Assembly (NCBI GenBank): GCA_028571685.1
Contig: CM053143.1
Coordinates: 156,296,329-156,360,328, forward strand
Origin: Heterohyrax brucei
Taxonomy: Eukaryota; Chordata; Mammalia; Hyracoidea; Procaviidae
DNA: 64,000 nucleotides
Direction of reading: 5' to 3'
Shown here: positions 45,651 through 57,230 of the stretch, one piece after another
Layout: each line of letters opens with the position of its first letter
Position numbering within the stretch: position 1 is the stretch's first letter
Program-made: the position numbers and the translations under genes
Notes under the pieces: model-generated
The model's input: the letters and a program-made list of their open reading frames with translations, nothing else
What the model was told of the DNA's origin: nothing
The model's database searches: none

Positions 45651-48128
45651 CTTTGTTGTTGATGCGTAATGAGTGTCTAATTGCCTTGGAACTCTCTGAA
45701 GTAATATGAAGACTTTAACAGTGTAAGAGAACTCAGCCTTCATCCATGAAGACTTTGATATCTAGTGTGAAAGTATATAAATAAGAGCTTAGCTGTGAAG
45801 TATAAACTCTCTTAGGAAAATGAAGATTCCCAAGTGCAGGTACCTACTAAAGAAATTCAGTTGTGGTTCACAAATATGGTTCCAATATATGGTGAAATTT
45901 TTCTGACTGTCTATCTTACTTCCTGAGAGTAGAGAACGCATATGCCTTACTGTTTCCTCCCCAGCAGCTATGTCACAGACTCATTTGTGCTCAAGAATGC
46001 TTTTTTAAATAAATGCGGGTAGGGGAATGGTTTCTAAATATTATCCTTTATTGTTATTATTATTTTTTTGGACAAAGAATCTGAACTGCAAGTTTAGTAT
46101 GTAGCAGGAAAAAGATAAGTTTGGCCCACAGAGCAGAAAGCACCTCAAACACCACTTTGTAGAGGAAGAGGCTGTTTATTAGCTAGTGGTGTGATGGATA
46201 GACTAAAGTCCGAAAAATAGCTGTGCACCCCATTATGTTATCAGACATATCTACATATACATTTTACCAAGAAAGCAGACAAAGGAATTTCCATATAGTC
46301 TCTTATTTGGCAGTTACAGGCATACAGATTTTCATATTGCATTCCTATTGGCCCAGTACGCTTAGAGAAGCACTAGATCCGTAGTTAGCATTAAGTTACT
46401 TGGGAAGAAGCTACCCTGTCCTTAGAAACTGGGCTTATCAAGGATTTCTGTGGAGTGGGGGAGGGCAGAGGGAAGCTGGTATCTGATGCTCCAACCTTAA
46501 TTTAGGCATCAGGCAGAAAGTGGGCATTGATTTGAATAGGATTTGGGAAGTTCCTCACAAAGCAAATGGGTGCCTTCTTATTTAAACAGTATAACAAAGG
46601 CTGCTTCCTCAAGTGAATTCACCTCTCAAGGAGGAAAGCACGTAGGTGTGGGTGTGGGTCACAGCTCAGCAGGCCAGACCCATCATTTCCAGGATCTGAT
46701 GTCATGCATTCCAGCCGTTTTAGGCTGTTTACAATCACCCATTCACAGGCTCACAAGCCCTGCACCCAGACCTGAAATTTAAGAGGTATCTTCTTAAAAG
46801 CTTTTTCTTCTGCTCTCAGTAAATAGGAACAAAATACTTAAAAAAATCTCTGGTTACAGATGCTTTTATTAGAAGTTGTTGCTATGGCAAAGTTGATTCT
46901 TTTATCTAAAGTTACACAACACTACATAAAAGATGCTCTTATTATCTCATTTTCCAAGGAGATGGTGAGGATTACACAGCAATGAGCTATGAAACCACTG
47001 AACTGTTGCTGAAGCCCAGCTATCTTTTGATTCTAGAAACACTACAATATCCTGTCTCCCTCTGATTTGGTATTTATGGAGCAATAATAAAAGTAGGTTG
47101 GGTGATGGGGATACAGCGCTGGTGAGAAATACAATCATAGTGGAAACTTCTACCCAAATAAAGGTAACTGAATACTAACTGCAGTTTGGAATTAGCATTA
47201 TATTTATTAGTGTAACAGTTCAGGCCTTAGAGATAATTATAGGTAAATTGTTTTATGAAAAACTAGGTATTTTGAGTGTTAGCCTTTTACATACTAATTG
47301 CTACCTGAATCAAAAGGAATGAAGATGTAATTGAAAATTGTTTTCTCAAGAAGGAGCAGAGTGTGGAATACTACAATATACAGTAACTACTATTAAGGTT
47401 GAAAGGATGTTTCTGGTGTAAATTCTGAATTGTTCTTACCTGATTGTTCCTTAAATAGAAGTTTATGTTCCAGCTGTATAAATCAGTGTTGAAGCTTTCT
47501 ATCAGTCCCAATTAAAGAGTAAAAATTACTTATTCAAATGAAGGAGAACATATAACATTTTACCACTCTGCACTAGATTCAAGGAACTGGAATCAGAAGT
47601 GTGTCTAAGGTATGACAGGTATAGCAAGTGCCCAGGGCCCTGTTTGGGCATGGTGGAAGGGGCTGATGGGCAGTTTCTATTGATCATTGCAGTTACTATC
47701 ACTGACAGTAAAAAATCAACAGTGTAAAATGGATTGCCACAGGCACTTATTTCTATCTTTACACCACGATTAGAACTTATCCTTAAGGCTTTTGAAATTC
47801 TAGGGGGAAAAATACTTTTAATGATTAAATTGATGAAGAGTTCTCTCAACAAATTAGAAGAACAGTAATACATGTGTCAACCAAAGAATATTAATTGATG
47901 TAAGCCTGGTATTAGGCAGGTAAATGGCTGAAATTCAGAGTCAATCAATAACCCTAATTAAAGCTTTCTTCTGTTCGACCAGTTCTGTATTTCTCAAATG
48001 TCATTTAGAATTACTGTAATACTTTCCCTCCAGCTACTGTTATCCAAACATATTTTTTGATGGACAGATGCAAACTGATACTAATAAAACCTCTTATTAT
48101 GAGGACTTCCTCAATAACTAAGCAGAGA
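45651..48128. other. Largely unique DNA; possible old LTR and MIR traces
   Basis: 46081-46790 is moderately GC-rich and has a 'gctgtttatta' stretch (an AATAAA complement), so it could be an old antisense LTR, but ends and TSD are not visible. 46895-47030 ('ttattatctcattttccaag', 'aggattacacagcaatga') looks like a worn minus-strand MIR. Frames at 46543-46782 and 47526-47873 have no family features. Confidence 0.4.
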
Positions 48129-48834
48129 CAAAAACCGAAAACCAACCCCCCCCCCAAAAAACCTCAAGACCCCAAACCAATTGGCATCAAGTTGATTTTG
48201 ACTTACACTGACGCTATAGGACTGTTTTAGTCAGCTAGAGCTGCTCTAACAGGAATACCACAGAGTGGATGGCTTTAGCAAAGAAAGATTTATTCTTACA
48301 CAGTCCGGTAGGTTGCAAGTCCATATTCAGGGTGTCCGCTCCAGGGGAAGGCTTTCCCCTTGTCGGCTCTGGAGGAAAGTCCGGTATTGCATCAGTCTTT
48401 GTCCAGGGAGCGTCCTGACGTAAGAACCTCTGGTCTGAAGGACGCGCTCTGCTCCCGGTGCTGCTTGCTTGATGGTAGCGAGGTTCTCAAATTGTCCTTT
48501 GTTTCTTTTTCCTTTTATTCCTTGCAAGCTAAAAGCATTAAGGGTGGGGCAAGCCATACTCCAGGGAAACTCTCCCTACAGCAGAAATTTACAGCCCTAC
48601 CCTAATCCTTTAACATACAGGTTAGCAAAACCACACAATGGAGGACAGCCCCAAGATACTGGGAACCATATCCCAGCCACATGGCTGCACACATTTTTGG
48701 GGGGACACAATTCCAACCATGACAAGGACATAGTAGAACTGTCCCAGAATTTCCAAAGGGCACCTGATGTACTTGAACCACCAACCTTCTTGTTATTAGC
48801 TGTAGTACTTAACCACTGTGCCAGTAGGGTTTCC
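48129..48834 (-). mobile_element. AfroSINE split by LTR copy 4
   Basis: Its 3' half is at 48129-48222 ('accaattggcatcaagttga') and its 5' half at 48725-48834 ('aatttccaaagggcacctga', head 'gccagtagggtttcc'). Removing the LTR and one copy of AGGAC restores one continuous SINE. Confidence 0.9.
48223..48724 (-). mobile_element. Solo LTR, MaLR-like family, copy 4
   Basis: 502 bp, TGTTTTAG to ATGACA. TSD aggac at 48218-48222 and 48725-48729, perfect. The AATAAA complement is at 48289-48294. An open frame of 158 codons crosses it (48469-48945) but leaves the element and is chance. Confidence 0.93.
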
Positions 48835-49214
48835 AAAGGATCTAATAACCACTCAGGTTGCATTTCTAATTCTTTTAAGTCAGACTATAGTTTTTCTATA
48901 TGTCACATTGCTCCGTTTCACAGTGTTTTAGTCCAAATTAAGTAGCCTATTCCTATTATGCTACTTTTATTTAAGTAGCCGTATTAGCTGATAAAGTTCA
49001 CGTTCAGTAGCTTTTTGATGGTTTAATAATTCCTGCTTCTCAGAATAATTTGTCAGCAGTCATACACTGCTAAGAATTACTAGCTAAGAGAAGGGACAGC
49101 ACCTGATATTCTAAAGAAGACTCTCCATTTATAGTAGTGTGCTTTTGGACACATTATTTGACTTTGAGGGAGATTTTAAGCCTCTTGTCTGTAACAGTGC
49201 AATGTTTTCCCTAT
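48835..49214. other. Unique DNA
   Basis: No supported feature. Confidence 0.4.
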
Positions 49215-49790
49215 TTTATTGGTACTTGCTGTAGAGTTGCCTTTGACTCATGGCAAACTTATGTACAAGATGAAACAGTCTCAGGTCTTGTGCCATCTTC
49301 ATTACAGTTGAGTAAGTTCATTGACATGTTTATTATGTTAGTCTGTCTTATTGGTGGTTCCTGTTGTTTTCACTGATCTCTTCTAAACATGATGTCCCTT
49401 TCTAGCAATTGGTCTTTCCTGATGACATGTCTAAAGTAAAGTCAAAGTTTCACAATCCTGGCTTCTACAAAGTATTCTGTTTGTATTTCTTCTAAGACTG
49501 ATTTGTTTATTCTCCTGGCTGTTGTAAGTTGCCTTTGAGCAATCTGTAATATATTCAATATTCTTTGCCAACACTATAATTCAAATACATCAATTCTTCT
49601 TATGCCTTCCATTTTGCATGCGTATGAGGTGACTGAAAAGATTACGGCTTGAATAGATGCACTTGAGTCATCAAAGTGACATGTTTGCTTTTTAAAACTT
49701 TAAAGAGGTCTTTTGCAGTGAGTTTTCCTGATGCAATAGGTTGTTTGATTTCTTGACTGCTGCTTCAAAGAATATTGATTGTCGGTGGCA
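49215..49790 (-). mobile_element. RTE LINE copy L, 3' 0.6 kb, degraded
   Basis: 'ctaaacatgatgtccctttc', 'ttcctgatgacatgtctaaa' and 'aactttaaagaggtcttttg' match the other antisense RTE 3' ends. An extra 'ttgtaagttgcctttgagca' stretch near 49524 marks a small rearrangement. More diverged than copies H-J. Confidence 0.85.
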
Positions 49791-50365
49791 CATAGTCCCC
49801 CATCTTGTTGTCAGAATGGATCTTATAACTTGTTTTGCCGATAGCATTAGAGTCCAACAGAAGTTTTAAAATCATTTGAGTGGTTCAGTTCTGTCTCTCT
49901 TTCATCTTATCATGAGAAGTCATGTCCCAAATAGGGTCCAATATTCAGCCTTTTTATTAAAAGGAGAAGACACATGGAAAAGAGTTTCAGAAGCTGTTGT
50001 GAACAAGAAATTCTTTGTTGTTTATTTTGGAAATCCATCAAAATTGAGGGGCTGTGTTCTACTAAAACAAATAAAAAAAGCCAAAAAAAGAAAACTTAAC
50101 CAGTATGTATTTTATTTCTAATATATTGAGACAATAAAAATATGTACTTCATAAATTTTGTGAAGATTAAGTGAGTGCTTGTATATATCATATTTAGATC
50201 AGTTCCTGTATGCTCATATAGTAACCTATAAAGTTAATATAGTTATTAGAAGAAGCCCTCCTTTTTTTTTTTTTTTTTTTAACCAGTTAGTTAATAACTA
50301 TTTAGAGGATAGAGGTCATGATTACACAGGGGAGGGAATATAGGAAAAAGAAAACAAACCTTTTT
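49791..50365. other. Unique DNA with poly-T tract
   Basis: A 20-T run at about 50262-50281 may be the antisense A-tail of a retroposed sequence, but nothing recognisable lies next to it on either side. Confidence 0.4.
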
Positions 50366-50520
50366 GGTGTACTCATGTTTCTGCACAGTGGTTAAGAGCT
50401 TGGCAGCTAATCAAAAGCTCAAATCCACCAGCTGCTCTGTTGAATCCCTATGGGGCAGTTCTACCCTACCCTGTAGGGTAGCGGTGAGATGGAATCTACT
50501 GGACACCATAGGGTTTTTTG
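50366..50520 (+). mobile_element. AfroSINE
   Basis: 'ctgcacagtggttaagagct', 'atccctatggggcagttcta', 'ggaatctactggacaccata'. The first few head bases are lost and the B box region is shortened. Confidence 0.88.
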
Positions 50521-50544
50521 AAAAAATTGTTTTACTGACTTGGC

Positions 50545-50745
50545 TTTCTACACAGATTTAATCATTTGATTCTCTACCACTGAGTCATAAATTATAATCC
50601 TTTAGCAAATAAGGAAATTGAGCCTGGGAACGCTTAAAACATTCTCTAAGTGATACAACTATTCTAGCAGTGGATTCAGGATTTGAACTGGCTCCCTAAT
50701 CCATACTTTTTCCACTGTACAATGCTGTCTGTATAATATCTCCTG
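50545..50745 (-). mobile_element. MIR
   Basis: 'aaataaggaaattgagcctg', 'gatttgaactggctccctaa' and 'tttttccactgtacaatgct' are in minus-strand MIR order. Confidence 0.75.
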
Positions 50746-51446
50746 AGCAGTAGATCCTTGTGGGATCAGCTTTCAAGCCTGGCCCAAGGGCCCTACTAGC
50801 ATAACTTCCGGAGCCGCCTCCTAACTGTGGTGCGCTCTTATGATGCTGTAGCTTTTAGCTCCAACAAGTCCTTGTTGGAGATTTTGTTGGCCTTGGGAGA
50901 ACGAAGCCGATAAATGAAAGTTGAGTTCTTAACAGAGTGTAGCTTCTCTATTCTGTAGTGATATTGTCATACTGCGTATTATGTAGCCTCAAAATTGATG
51001 AGGAATACTGGCCCTAGTGAATTTGTCTCCCATACATTTAGATTAACTTGTGTACAGAAATTCTCTAACCTTCTATACATAGGCACAGATTCAAAAGAGT
51101 CTGTTAAGTAACCAATAGTTCTTAGGTAACCTTTATCTCACAGATGTGAACCCATGGATATGTGATCTTTTTGGGGGGAACTAAATGGTTACAATCTATT
51201 TGACAAGGGGAGATATTTACTATATATTCTAATTGTGCCAACTTCCTCCTGTCACACTTCAGTAACTAAACCTGGATACATTTACTCAGCTGGTGTTTAT
51301 ACCTGGTCTTGTAATCAGTCTGAATGTGCCTCTGATATTTGCGCCAATACACAGTTATGAAACCATCAATGAATATTTAACAAGTAATTGATGATAATCT
51401 TTTAAATAAGCCTTACACAGAAGAATAACATTTTACTAGCTCTTAT
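50746..51446. other. Unique DNA
   Basis: No gene or repeat supported. Confidence 0.4.
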
Positions 51447-51590
51447 TCCCTGTGGCATAGTGATTAAGTACCATAACTGGCAGCCAGAGGTCAGCAGTTC
51501 AAATCTGCCAGGTGCTCCTTGGAAACTATGGAGCAGTTGTAATCTGTCATGAGTCAGAATCAAATAAACAGCAGTGGGCTTGGCTTTGGT
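51447..51590 (+). mobile_element. AfroSINE
   Basis: 'ccctgtggcatagtgattaa', B box 'ggtcagcagttcaaatctgc', 'ggtgctccttggaaactatg', 3' end 'atgagtcagaatcaaataaa'. About 15 bp are deleted near the 'gtcctataggg' block. Confidence 0.9.
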
Positions 51591-53402
51591 ATTATTCCCT
51601 GTACATTTTATTTTAAAATAAATATTCAATTAGAACTTTATTTGATTTCACACAGAATAAGGAATATATCTATTATACAGATATCTATTCTTTTGTACAA
51701 TAAAATAACCATAGAAACCTCCCTTGCAGAAATCCAGTTTTAAATATATTTAAATGCTTTAAGAGGAAAACTACTTGTTTTATGTTTACATTTGAAATCT
51801 TAAAATTGGAGTATCTCAAAGGGATAATTTTCCAGGAGGACAAACTGGATATGATATAGAAGTAATGAACAGAGAAATTTCCAGATTTAAAAAAGAAGCA
51901 GTTTACTGATGAAGAAAAAGGATTAAGAGGAAAATTCCCAGTGTAAGCATTGTTTGCACTGTGTCAGTCATCTTTAAAGGCAAGGTCTTGGGAAATGTGT
52001 CTCACAGCTGAGGACCATTCTCCCAATGAAAGCAGTGAAACTTCTTTGCTCTTGAACTTAATTTCTTCTCTACTGGAAAACATAACATGAGCAATAAAAA
52101 AGAATACCATATTTTCTTTCATAATTGCTCCACTCTGCAGCATTCAAAGCCAATTGCTGTCCAGAAAAGCTTTTTAAAGTTTTCTTAGGCTCCATTTTTG
52201 GGGTGAAGAGGCATCCCATTCTCTTCACAGAGAATACAGTCCAATTTAGCTGGGCAATGTAGTTCCACAGGTGAAATAGAGTTGTGTTTTTCCAGTTGTG
52301 ATTATTTAGGTAGCCTAGGGAAATCTACTATGGTCTCGCTTTGCTTCCTACACATTGCTTCCTTTTCCCTCAAGACGTTATCCTCTTGCCCTCGGCCGGA
52401 GAGTAGCAACAGACATAAGACTTGACCGTTAACCTTCATACACCTGACTCATTAGGCACCTTGCCTGATGGGCCATATTAGCTCAGCTACATTGTCCTGA
52501 ATTATAGCACTTGTGGGAGCTATAGAAACACTTATTTCAAAAATCTGTATTCTCTTGTTAAAGATACTCTAAAACATTTTGTTTTGGGGCTGAATTCCTT
52601 ACATTAAAGATCCTAATTCAGGAGATACTGTGTGTCAGTACTCATGTGTAAATGGTGTATGTGCACATGGGTATGTGTGTGTAGGCAAGAGCGTACTTTT
52701 GTAGGTGAAATTTGTGAAGCAAGAAATATTTCATGATTTCTTTATTATGAAAGACTATCTCAAGGGAAGAATATTCTATTAAAAAATGTACATATGGCCT
52801 AACATTTGAAAATATGTTGTGATGCTTCTGTGATCAAAGTTTAAAAAGAAGAAATATTGATTTTTTTTAAAGGAGGAAAGTGTAGAGAATGAGAAACATT
52901 AACATGAAAAAATGTTGCAGCCCTTTCATAGAAGTTTGCAGTCCTTAAATACGTACTTGTCATCAGTTGTGTGGTAAGCCAACATGTGGCTGCTCTGAGA
53001 ATGTAAGATACATCACTTATTTGCAAATAGTATGGATAGATTAATTTTCTACTTATATATACAATGTAATTGTATATATGTCTTTCTGTACATGTATCTG
53101 CCATATTTTTACACAAATAACACTCAGCTTCTGTTTGTTTGCCAACTGTGTTCTTCATCCATGAGATATTTTTATAAGTGTATTGTCATTTTTTTTACAG
53201 CAGCATGTTAAAAAAAAAGCTGACATATCAATACTTATGACAATACTTCAGAGGAGGAGGGCACAGTTGGCAAGCAAATGTAGAAGCCATGCATTATTTG
53301 CATAAAAATACAGCATGTGGGTACGCACACATCTGTGCAAGGATGTACATACATATGTGTGTATGGATGTATGTGCATATGTATGTACTTATCAGTGTAT
53401 CT
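51591..53402. other. Repeat-poor unique DNA
   Basis: 1.8 kb with no supported gene. 53041-53100 and 53330-53400 contain short 'tatata' and 'atgtgtatg' simple repeats. A 105-codon minus frame at 52841-53158 lacks family features. Confidence 0.4.
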
Positions 53403-53536
53403 AGAGCCCTGGTGACACAGTGATGAAGAGCTACAATTCCACCAGTCACTCCTTGGACATCCTATGGGGCAGTTCTGCTCTATCCAATATGATTGCTATG
53501 AGTTGGAATTGAATTGGAGGCAACGAGTTTGTTTTT
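53403..53536 (+). mobile_element. AfroSINE, internally shortened
   Basis: 'agagccctggtgacacagtg' head, then a jump that removes the B box, then 'catcctatggggcagttctg' and 'tatgagttggaattgaattg'. Confidence 0.88.
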
Positions 53537-53681
53537 GTACGTGTGGATTTATTTACCTTTCTGTCTACGTATTTATCTATCTGCCTAACTACCTGCCTAC
53601 CTACCATCATCTTTTATTTCTTTTTGTGTGAGAGATCTTTCCACTTTTTCTATGAATTACATACTCCTTTTTAGGTACAGA

Positions 53682-53836
53682 ATAAAACCGACCTCCATCG
53701 AGTCAGGTCTGACTTATAGCAACCCTAGAGATCAGAGTAAAACTGCCCCATAGAGTTTCCAAGGAGCATCTGGCAGACTTGAACTGCCAACTCTGCAGTT
53801 AGCAGATGTAGCACTCAACCCAGTATGCCACCAGGT
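53682..53836 (-). mobile_element. AfroSINE
   Basis: 'ataaaaccgacctccatcga', 'aaactgccccatagagtttc', 'gacttgaactgccaactctg', 'cagtatgccaccaggt'. Full length. Confidence 0.92.
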
Positions 53837-54593
53837 AGAGATTGGTGACACCTTATTTGGAAGGTCAAAGTGTAAATCATAGATCCACTTGGATCTCTTG
53901 TAGTTGTAACAGGGATTGGAAAATTTATTGGAAATCTTTATCCTGATATCCCAGAGGCAGTGCCATTTTAAACTGTTCATAACATGACTCATCTTTCTGC
54001 CCTTTGTCCTAGATAGAAACCTCTGTCACTTGATTAATGACATCCTCCTTGTCCTCTTCCCTATGCTAAAATTCTCAGGGGCATTTTCCTTTCCCTCCTC
54101 TCCCTTTCCTGTCAGAGCTCATCAGTCACTAGTTTTGTTATTTTGATTTCCTCAAAAACAGTAAAATCATTCTTTTCTTCTCCATGCCAAACTTCAGGAT
54201 TTCAGCCCTTTATTTTAGTTTGGGTGAAAGCTCAGCTATTGTAAAATAAAAGACTGTCAGACATAAGGAGAGATGGTGAGCCAGGTGGTAAGGGAGTCTG
54301 TTTCCTGGGATCACCCAAGGACTAAGTTCCTTCTCAACTGTTGCTTTACCAACGTGTATAGAATTTTTCTTACCCACATGATCAAATCTGGCTCATCACA
54401 TACTTTGCAAGTTCAGGCTGCAGCAAGAGAAAAAGAGAGGTGGAGGGACTTGGATGCTGTTGCACACCATCTTCTGTTCACATATTTTTGTCAGAACTTT
54501 TGTTGTCTGCCTCCAACTAGATACAGGATATGATGGTATATTTAATCTCTAGATGAGAGACCATGTGCCTTTATTACATAGATACATATATAT
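53837..54593. other. Unique DNA
   Basis: No gene or repeat supported. The 86-codon frame 54273-54533 has no family features. Confidence 0.4.
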
Positions 54594-54723
54594 ATGGTGG
54601 TGCAGTGGTAAAGCCATCAACTGCTAATGGGAAGGTCTGCAATTTGAAACTACCAGTGGCTCTTTGGGAGAAAGATGCCCAAGATTGTTTCCATAGAGAT
54701 TTACAACCTTGCAACCCTGTTTT
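54594..54723 (+). mobile_element. AfroSINE, long-variant 5' part
   Basis: 'tggtggtgcagtggtaaagc', 'gtctgcaatttgaaactacc', then the middle module 'gagaaagatgcccaagattg..ccatagagatttacaacctt'. It is cut by the next SINE before its 3' end. Confidence 0.78.
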
Positions 54724-54729
54724 ATACAG

Positions 54730-54882
54730 ATGAACCCTGTTGGCGTAGTGGTTAAGAGTTCGGATGCTAACTAAAAGATTGGCAGTTCAAAACCACCAGG
54801 TGCTCCTTGAGAACCTTACAAGACAGTCGTACTCTGTCCTGTATGGTTGCTATGAGTCAGAATTGATGCAATGGGTTTGGTT
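54730..54882 (+). mobile_element. AfroSINE
   Basis: 'atgaaccctgttggcgtagt', 'ttggcagttcaaaaccacca', 'tactctgtcctgtatggttg', 'tatgagtcagaattgatgca'. It lies directly after the truncated SINE. Confidence 0.9.
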
Positions 54883-54910
54883 TATTCATACACACACATA
54901 TATATACTCA

Positions 54911-55007
54911 TGCCGATTGCCATCAAGTCAATTCTGATGCATAGTGACCCTCTAGGACAGAGTAGAACTGCCCTATGGATTTCCAGAGTAGCTAGCAAAT
55001 CCAAACT
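54911..55007 (-). mobile_element. AfroSINE 3' half
   Basis: 'gattgccatcaagtcaattc', 'gtgaccctctaggacagagt', 'aactgccctatggatttcca'. The head is missing. Confidence 0.85.
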
Positions 55008-55014
55008 TAGCTAA

Positions 55015-55145
55015 CTCATTCACAAATTGAAGATAAAGAGTACCTATCTCAAAGAGTTTATGTGATGATTAAATGAGTTAATATAACCTGAAAAGTGCCT
55101 AGAACAAAGCTTGAAAAATAAGCTCCCAGTGTTATCATTATAAGT
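55015..55145 (+). mobile_element. MIR 3' part
   Basis: 'gatgattaaatgagttaata' followed by 'aaagtgcctagaacaaagct' is the MIR 3' region. Confidence 0.75.
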
Positions 55146-55445
55146 AAGGAACCCCATAGCATTTTCTCAAACCATCTGAGGGGAAGACAAGATTCATTTG
55201 AAGTTGAATGTCCTCAAGTCATAGCACTTCACTGTTAGTATGCCTTTTCTTTTACCTCTCCACTTTTTCTACACGTGACAGTCCAGGAAAGATTGAAATA
55301 TCCCTCCAACTCCTCATATGTTATTAGTTCCCTACATCTCTGCCCCACTCCCCTTCCTCAAATCTCTGGGAAGAACGTTGATAGAGTGGGGTGGGAGCAG
55401 ACTGTTCCTAGAGAAACTTACTCAGGATGGTCTTCAGTTAGGGAC
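55146..55445. other. Unique DNA
   Basis: No supported feature. Confidence 0.4.
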
Positions 55446-55987
55446 TGTTTAGGTCAGCTAGCACTGCTCTAACAGAAATACCACAAAGTGCATGGCTTTA
55501 AAAGAGAAGTGTTTAATCTCACACAAGTGAGATTCAGGGTGATCACTCCACGGGAAGGCTTTTACTCTGTTGGCTCTGGAGGAAAGACCTTGTGTTGTAT
55601 CAGCCTTTGGTCAGGGAGCATTTTGGCTCAGGAACATCAGGTCTGAAGGATATGCTCTCTTCCCAGGGCTGCTTTCTTGATAGTGTGAAGTTCTCAACTT
55701 TCTGCTTGCTTCCTTGCCCTTTTATTCCTTGTAGGATAAAAAGATAAAAGGTGGTGCAAGCCACAGTTCAGGGTGACTCCAGTGGAGTAGGGAGGTGACT
55801 TTAGGATGCGATTTATAGTCCCACCCTAATCCTCTCTAACATAATCCACTCTGTTAACCACAGGCAGACATTAGGATTTATAGGATAAGGAAATCACAGA
55901 ATGGAGAGCAATCACAGAACATAGGGAATCCCAGCCCAGCCAAATCACTGCATGTATTTTTGGAGGGACACAATTCAGTCCATAACA
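55446..55987 (-). mobile_element. Solo LTR, MaLR-like family, copy 5
   Basis: 542 bp, TGTTTAGG to ATAACA, with TSD gggac (55441-55445) and gtgac (55988-55992), 4 of 5. Slightly longer than the other copies because of extra bases near 55850. The polyadenylation signal complement is degenerate (tttaat). Confidence 0.88.
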
Positions 55988-56029
55988 GTGACCACACTCT
56001 AGTTGCTACTGAATGTTTCCTGGCATTTA
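55988..56029. other. Spacer
   Basis: Short unique spacer between LTR copy 5 and the next block. Confidence 0.3.
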
Positions 56030-56531
56030 GGAATTTTTGAGCAGCTGCTGTCTAGAGACAGGGAGCAAAGTATATTTCGAGAGTCTTAGTATCTTTGTTG
56101 ACTGCTTTGACAGGGATCATAACAGAGGGTTCTGGATAGAGCTGAAGAAGCATGTAGAACAAAATTCCAACTCAAAAAGAAAAAACAGAGTTGCTGGACT
56201 GACAGGAAGTGTAGAAATCATGAGAGTGTGGCCCCGGACACATTTCCACTCAGTAAAAGTCACACCTGAGGTTCTCCTGTCAGCCAAAGACTGGACCAAC
56301 CTGTGAAACAAAACCAGACTACAGGGGCTCATGAACCCAGGGGCAAGGGCTAGAAGGCAGGGGGTGAGGCGGGTGGAAAGCTAGAAATAGGGAACCCAAG
56401 TTGGGGAAGAGAGAGTGCTGACCTGTTGTGGTGTTGTTAACTAGTGTCATGAAACAGTATGTGTACTAACTGTTTAGTGAGAGGCTAGTTTGTCCTATAA
56501 ACCTTCATCTAAAGTACAGTTAAAAAAAAAG
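56030..56531 (+). mobile_element. Unassigned retroposed-looking block with A-tail
   Basis: About 500 bp, more purine-rich than its surroundings, ending 'cttcatctaaagtacagtta' followed by nine A. It contains 'aaaaagaaaaaacagagttg' and a GC-rich centre near 56330-56400. The A-tail suggests an RNA intermediate, either a dispersed element or a processed transcript. An 89-codon frame (56037-56306) has no recognised domain. No clear TSD. Confidence 0.45.
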
Positions 56532-56820
56532 TCTTGGTGGCTAGTGACAGGCAAAACAAAACAATAAAGAGATTAATTGCATAATGTAATTGCAAGCTCC
56601 AGAAGGCTATTTGGCCGCTGGCTCACCTGATCCATATGTTCCAATTCTTGATTCTGGGGGCTCTTAATCTTACCTTTTCTTAAAACTATGTTCTACCTGC
56701 ATACCTGATGAATTGCCACCAGAAACTCTAGGCCTATATCACAGGAAAGAGATTCTATTCTGTAAAGAATTTCACAAAAGTGTCAGGTTTTGATTATATT
56801 TATTTGCTTGGTGTAAGTCA
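56532..56820. other. Unique DNA
   Basis: No supported feature. Confidence 0.4.
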
Positions 56821-56986
56821 GAAACTCCAGTGACATGGTGGTTAAGTGTTACAGCTACTAATCAACAGGTCAGCAGTTCGAATTCAGCAGGCACTCCTTG
56901 GATACTCTATAGGGCAGTTCTGTTCCGTCTTAAAGGGTCATTATGGGTCAGAATTGACTTGATGGCAATGGTTCGGTTTGGGTTTG
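56821..56986 (+). mobile_element. AfroSINE
   Basis: 'gaaactccagtgacatggtg', 'ggtcagcagttcgaattcag' (B box with intact CpG), 'tatagggcagttctgttccg', 'gacttgatggcaatgg'. Full length. Confidence 0.93.
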
Positions 56987-57230
56987 ATTTCAGTCAGCTG
57001 CCTATCCCTGAATTGTGACCAGCAGGGTAGAATTGGCCAAAGTAAGTTCTGGTCAGGCAAACTTAACAGATGGGAATGATACCAACAAACTCTGCTTGTC
57101 CTCTTCAAGACGTCTATTATGTGAAAAAAAAAACCAAAAGTGCATTCAGTAAAAACTCCCTCCTAAAATAGGCTTCCATAGCAAAGGCTTGCCGAAGCTC
57201 TTCTGTGTGAGATCTTCAGACCGTCTCACT
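56987..57230. other. Unique DNA
   Basis: No supported feature; an A-run 'gaaaaaaaaaacc' lies near 57123. Confidence 0.4.

Noticed and set aside
48469-48945. 158-codon open frame, plus strand, the second longest in the window
   Set aside because: It runs antisense-to-sense across solo LTR copy 4 and into the flanking SINE, with no protein-like composition. Other LTR copies do not keep it.
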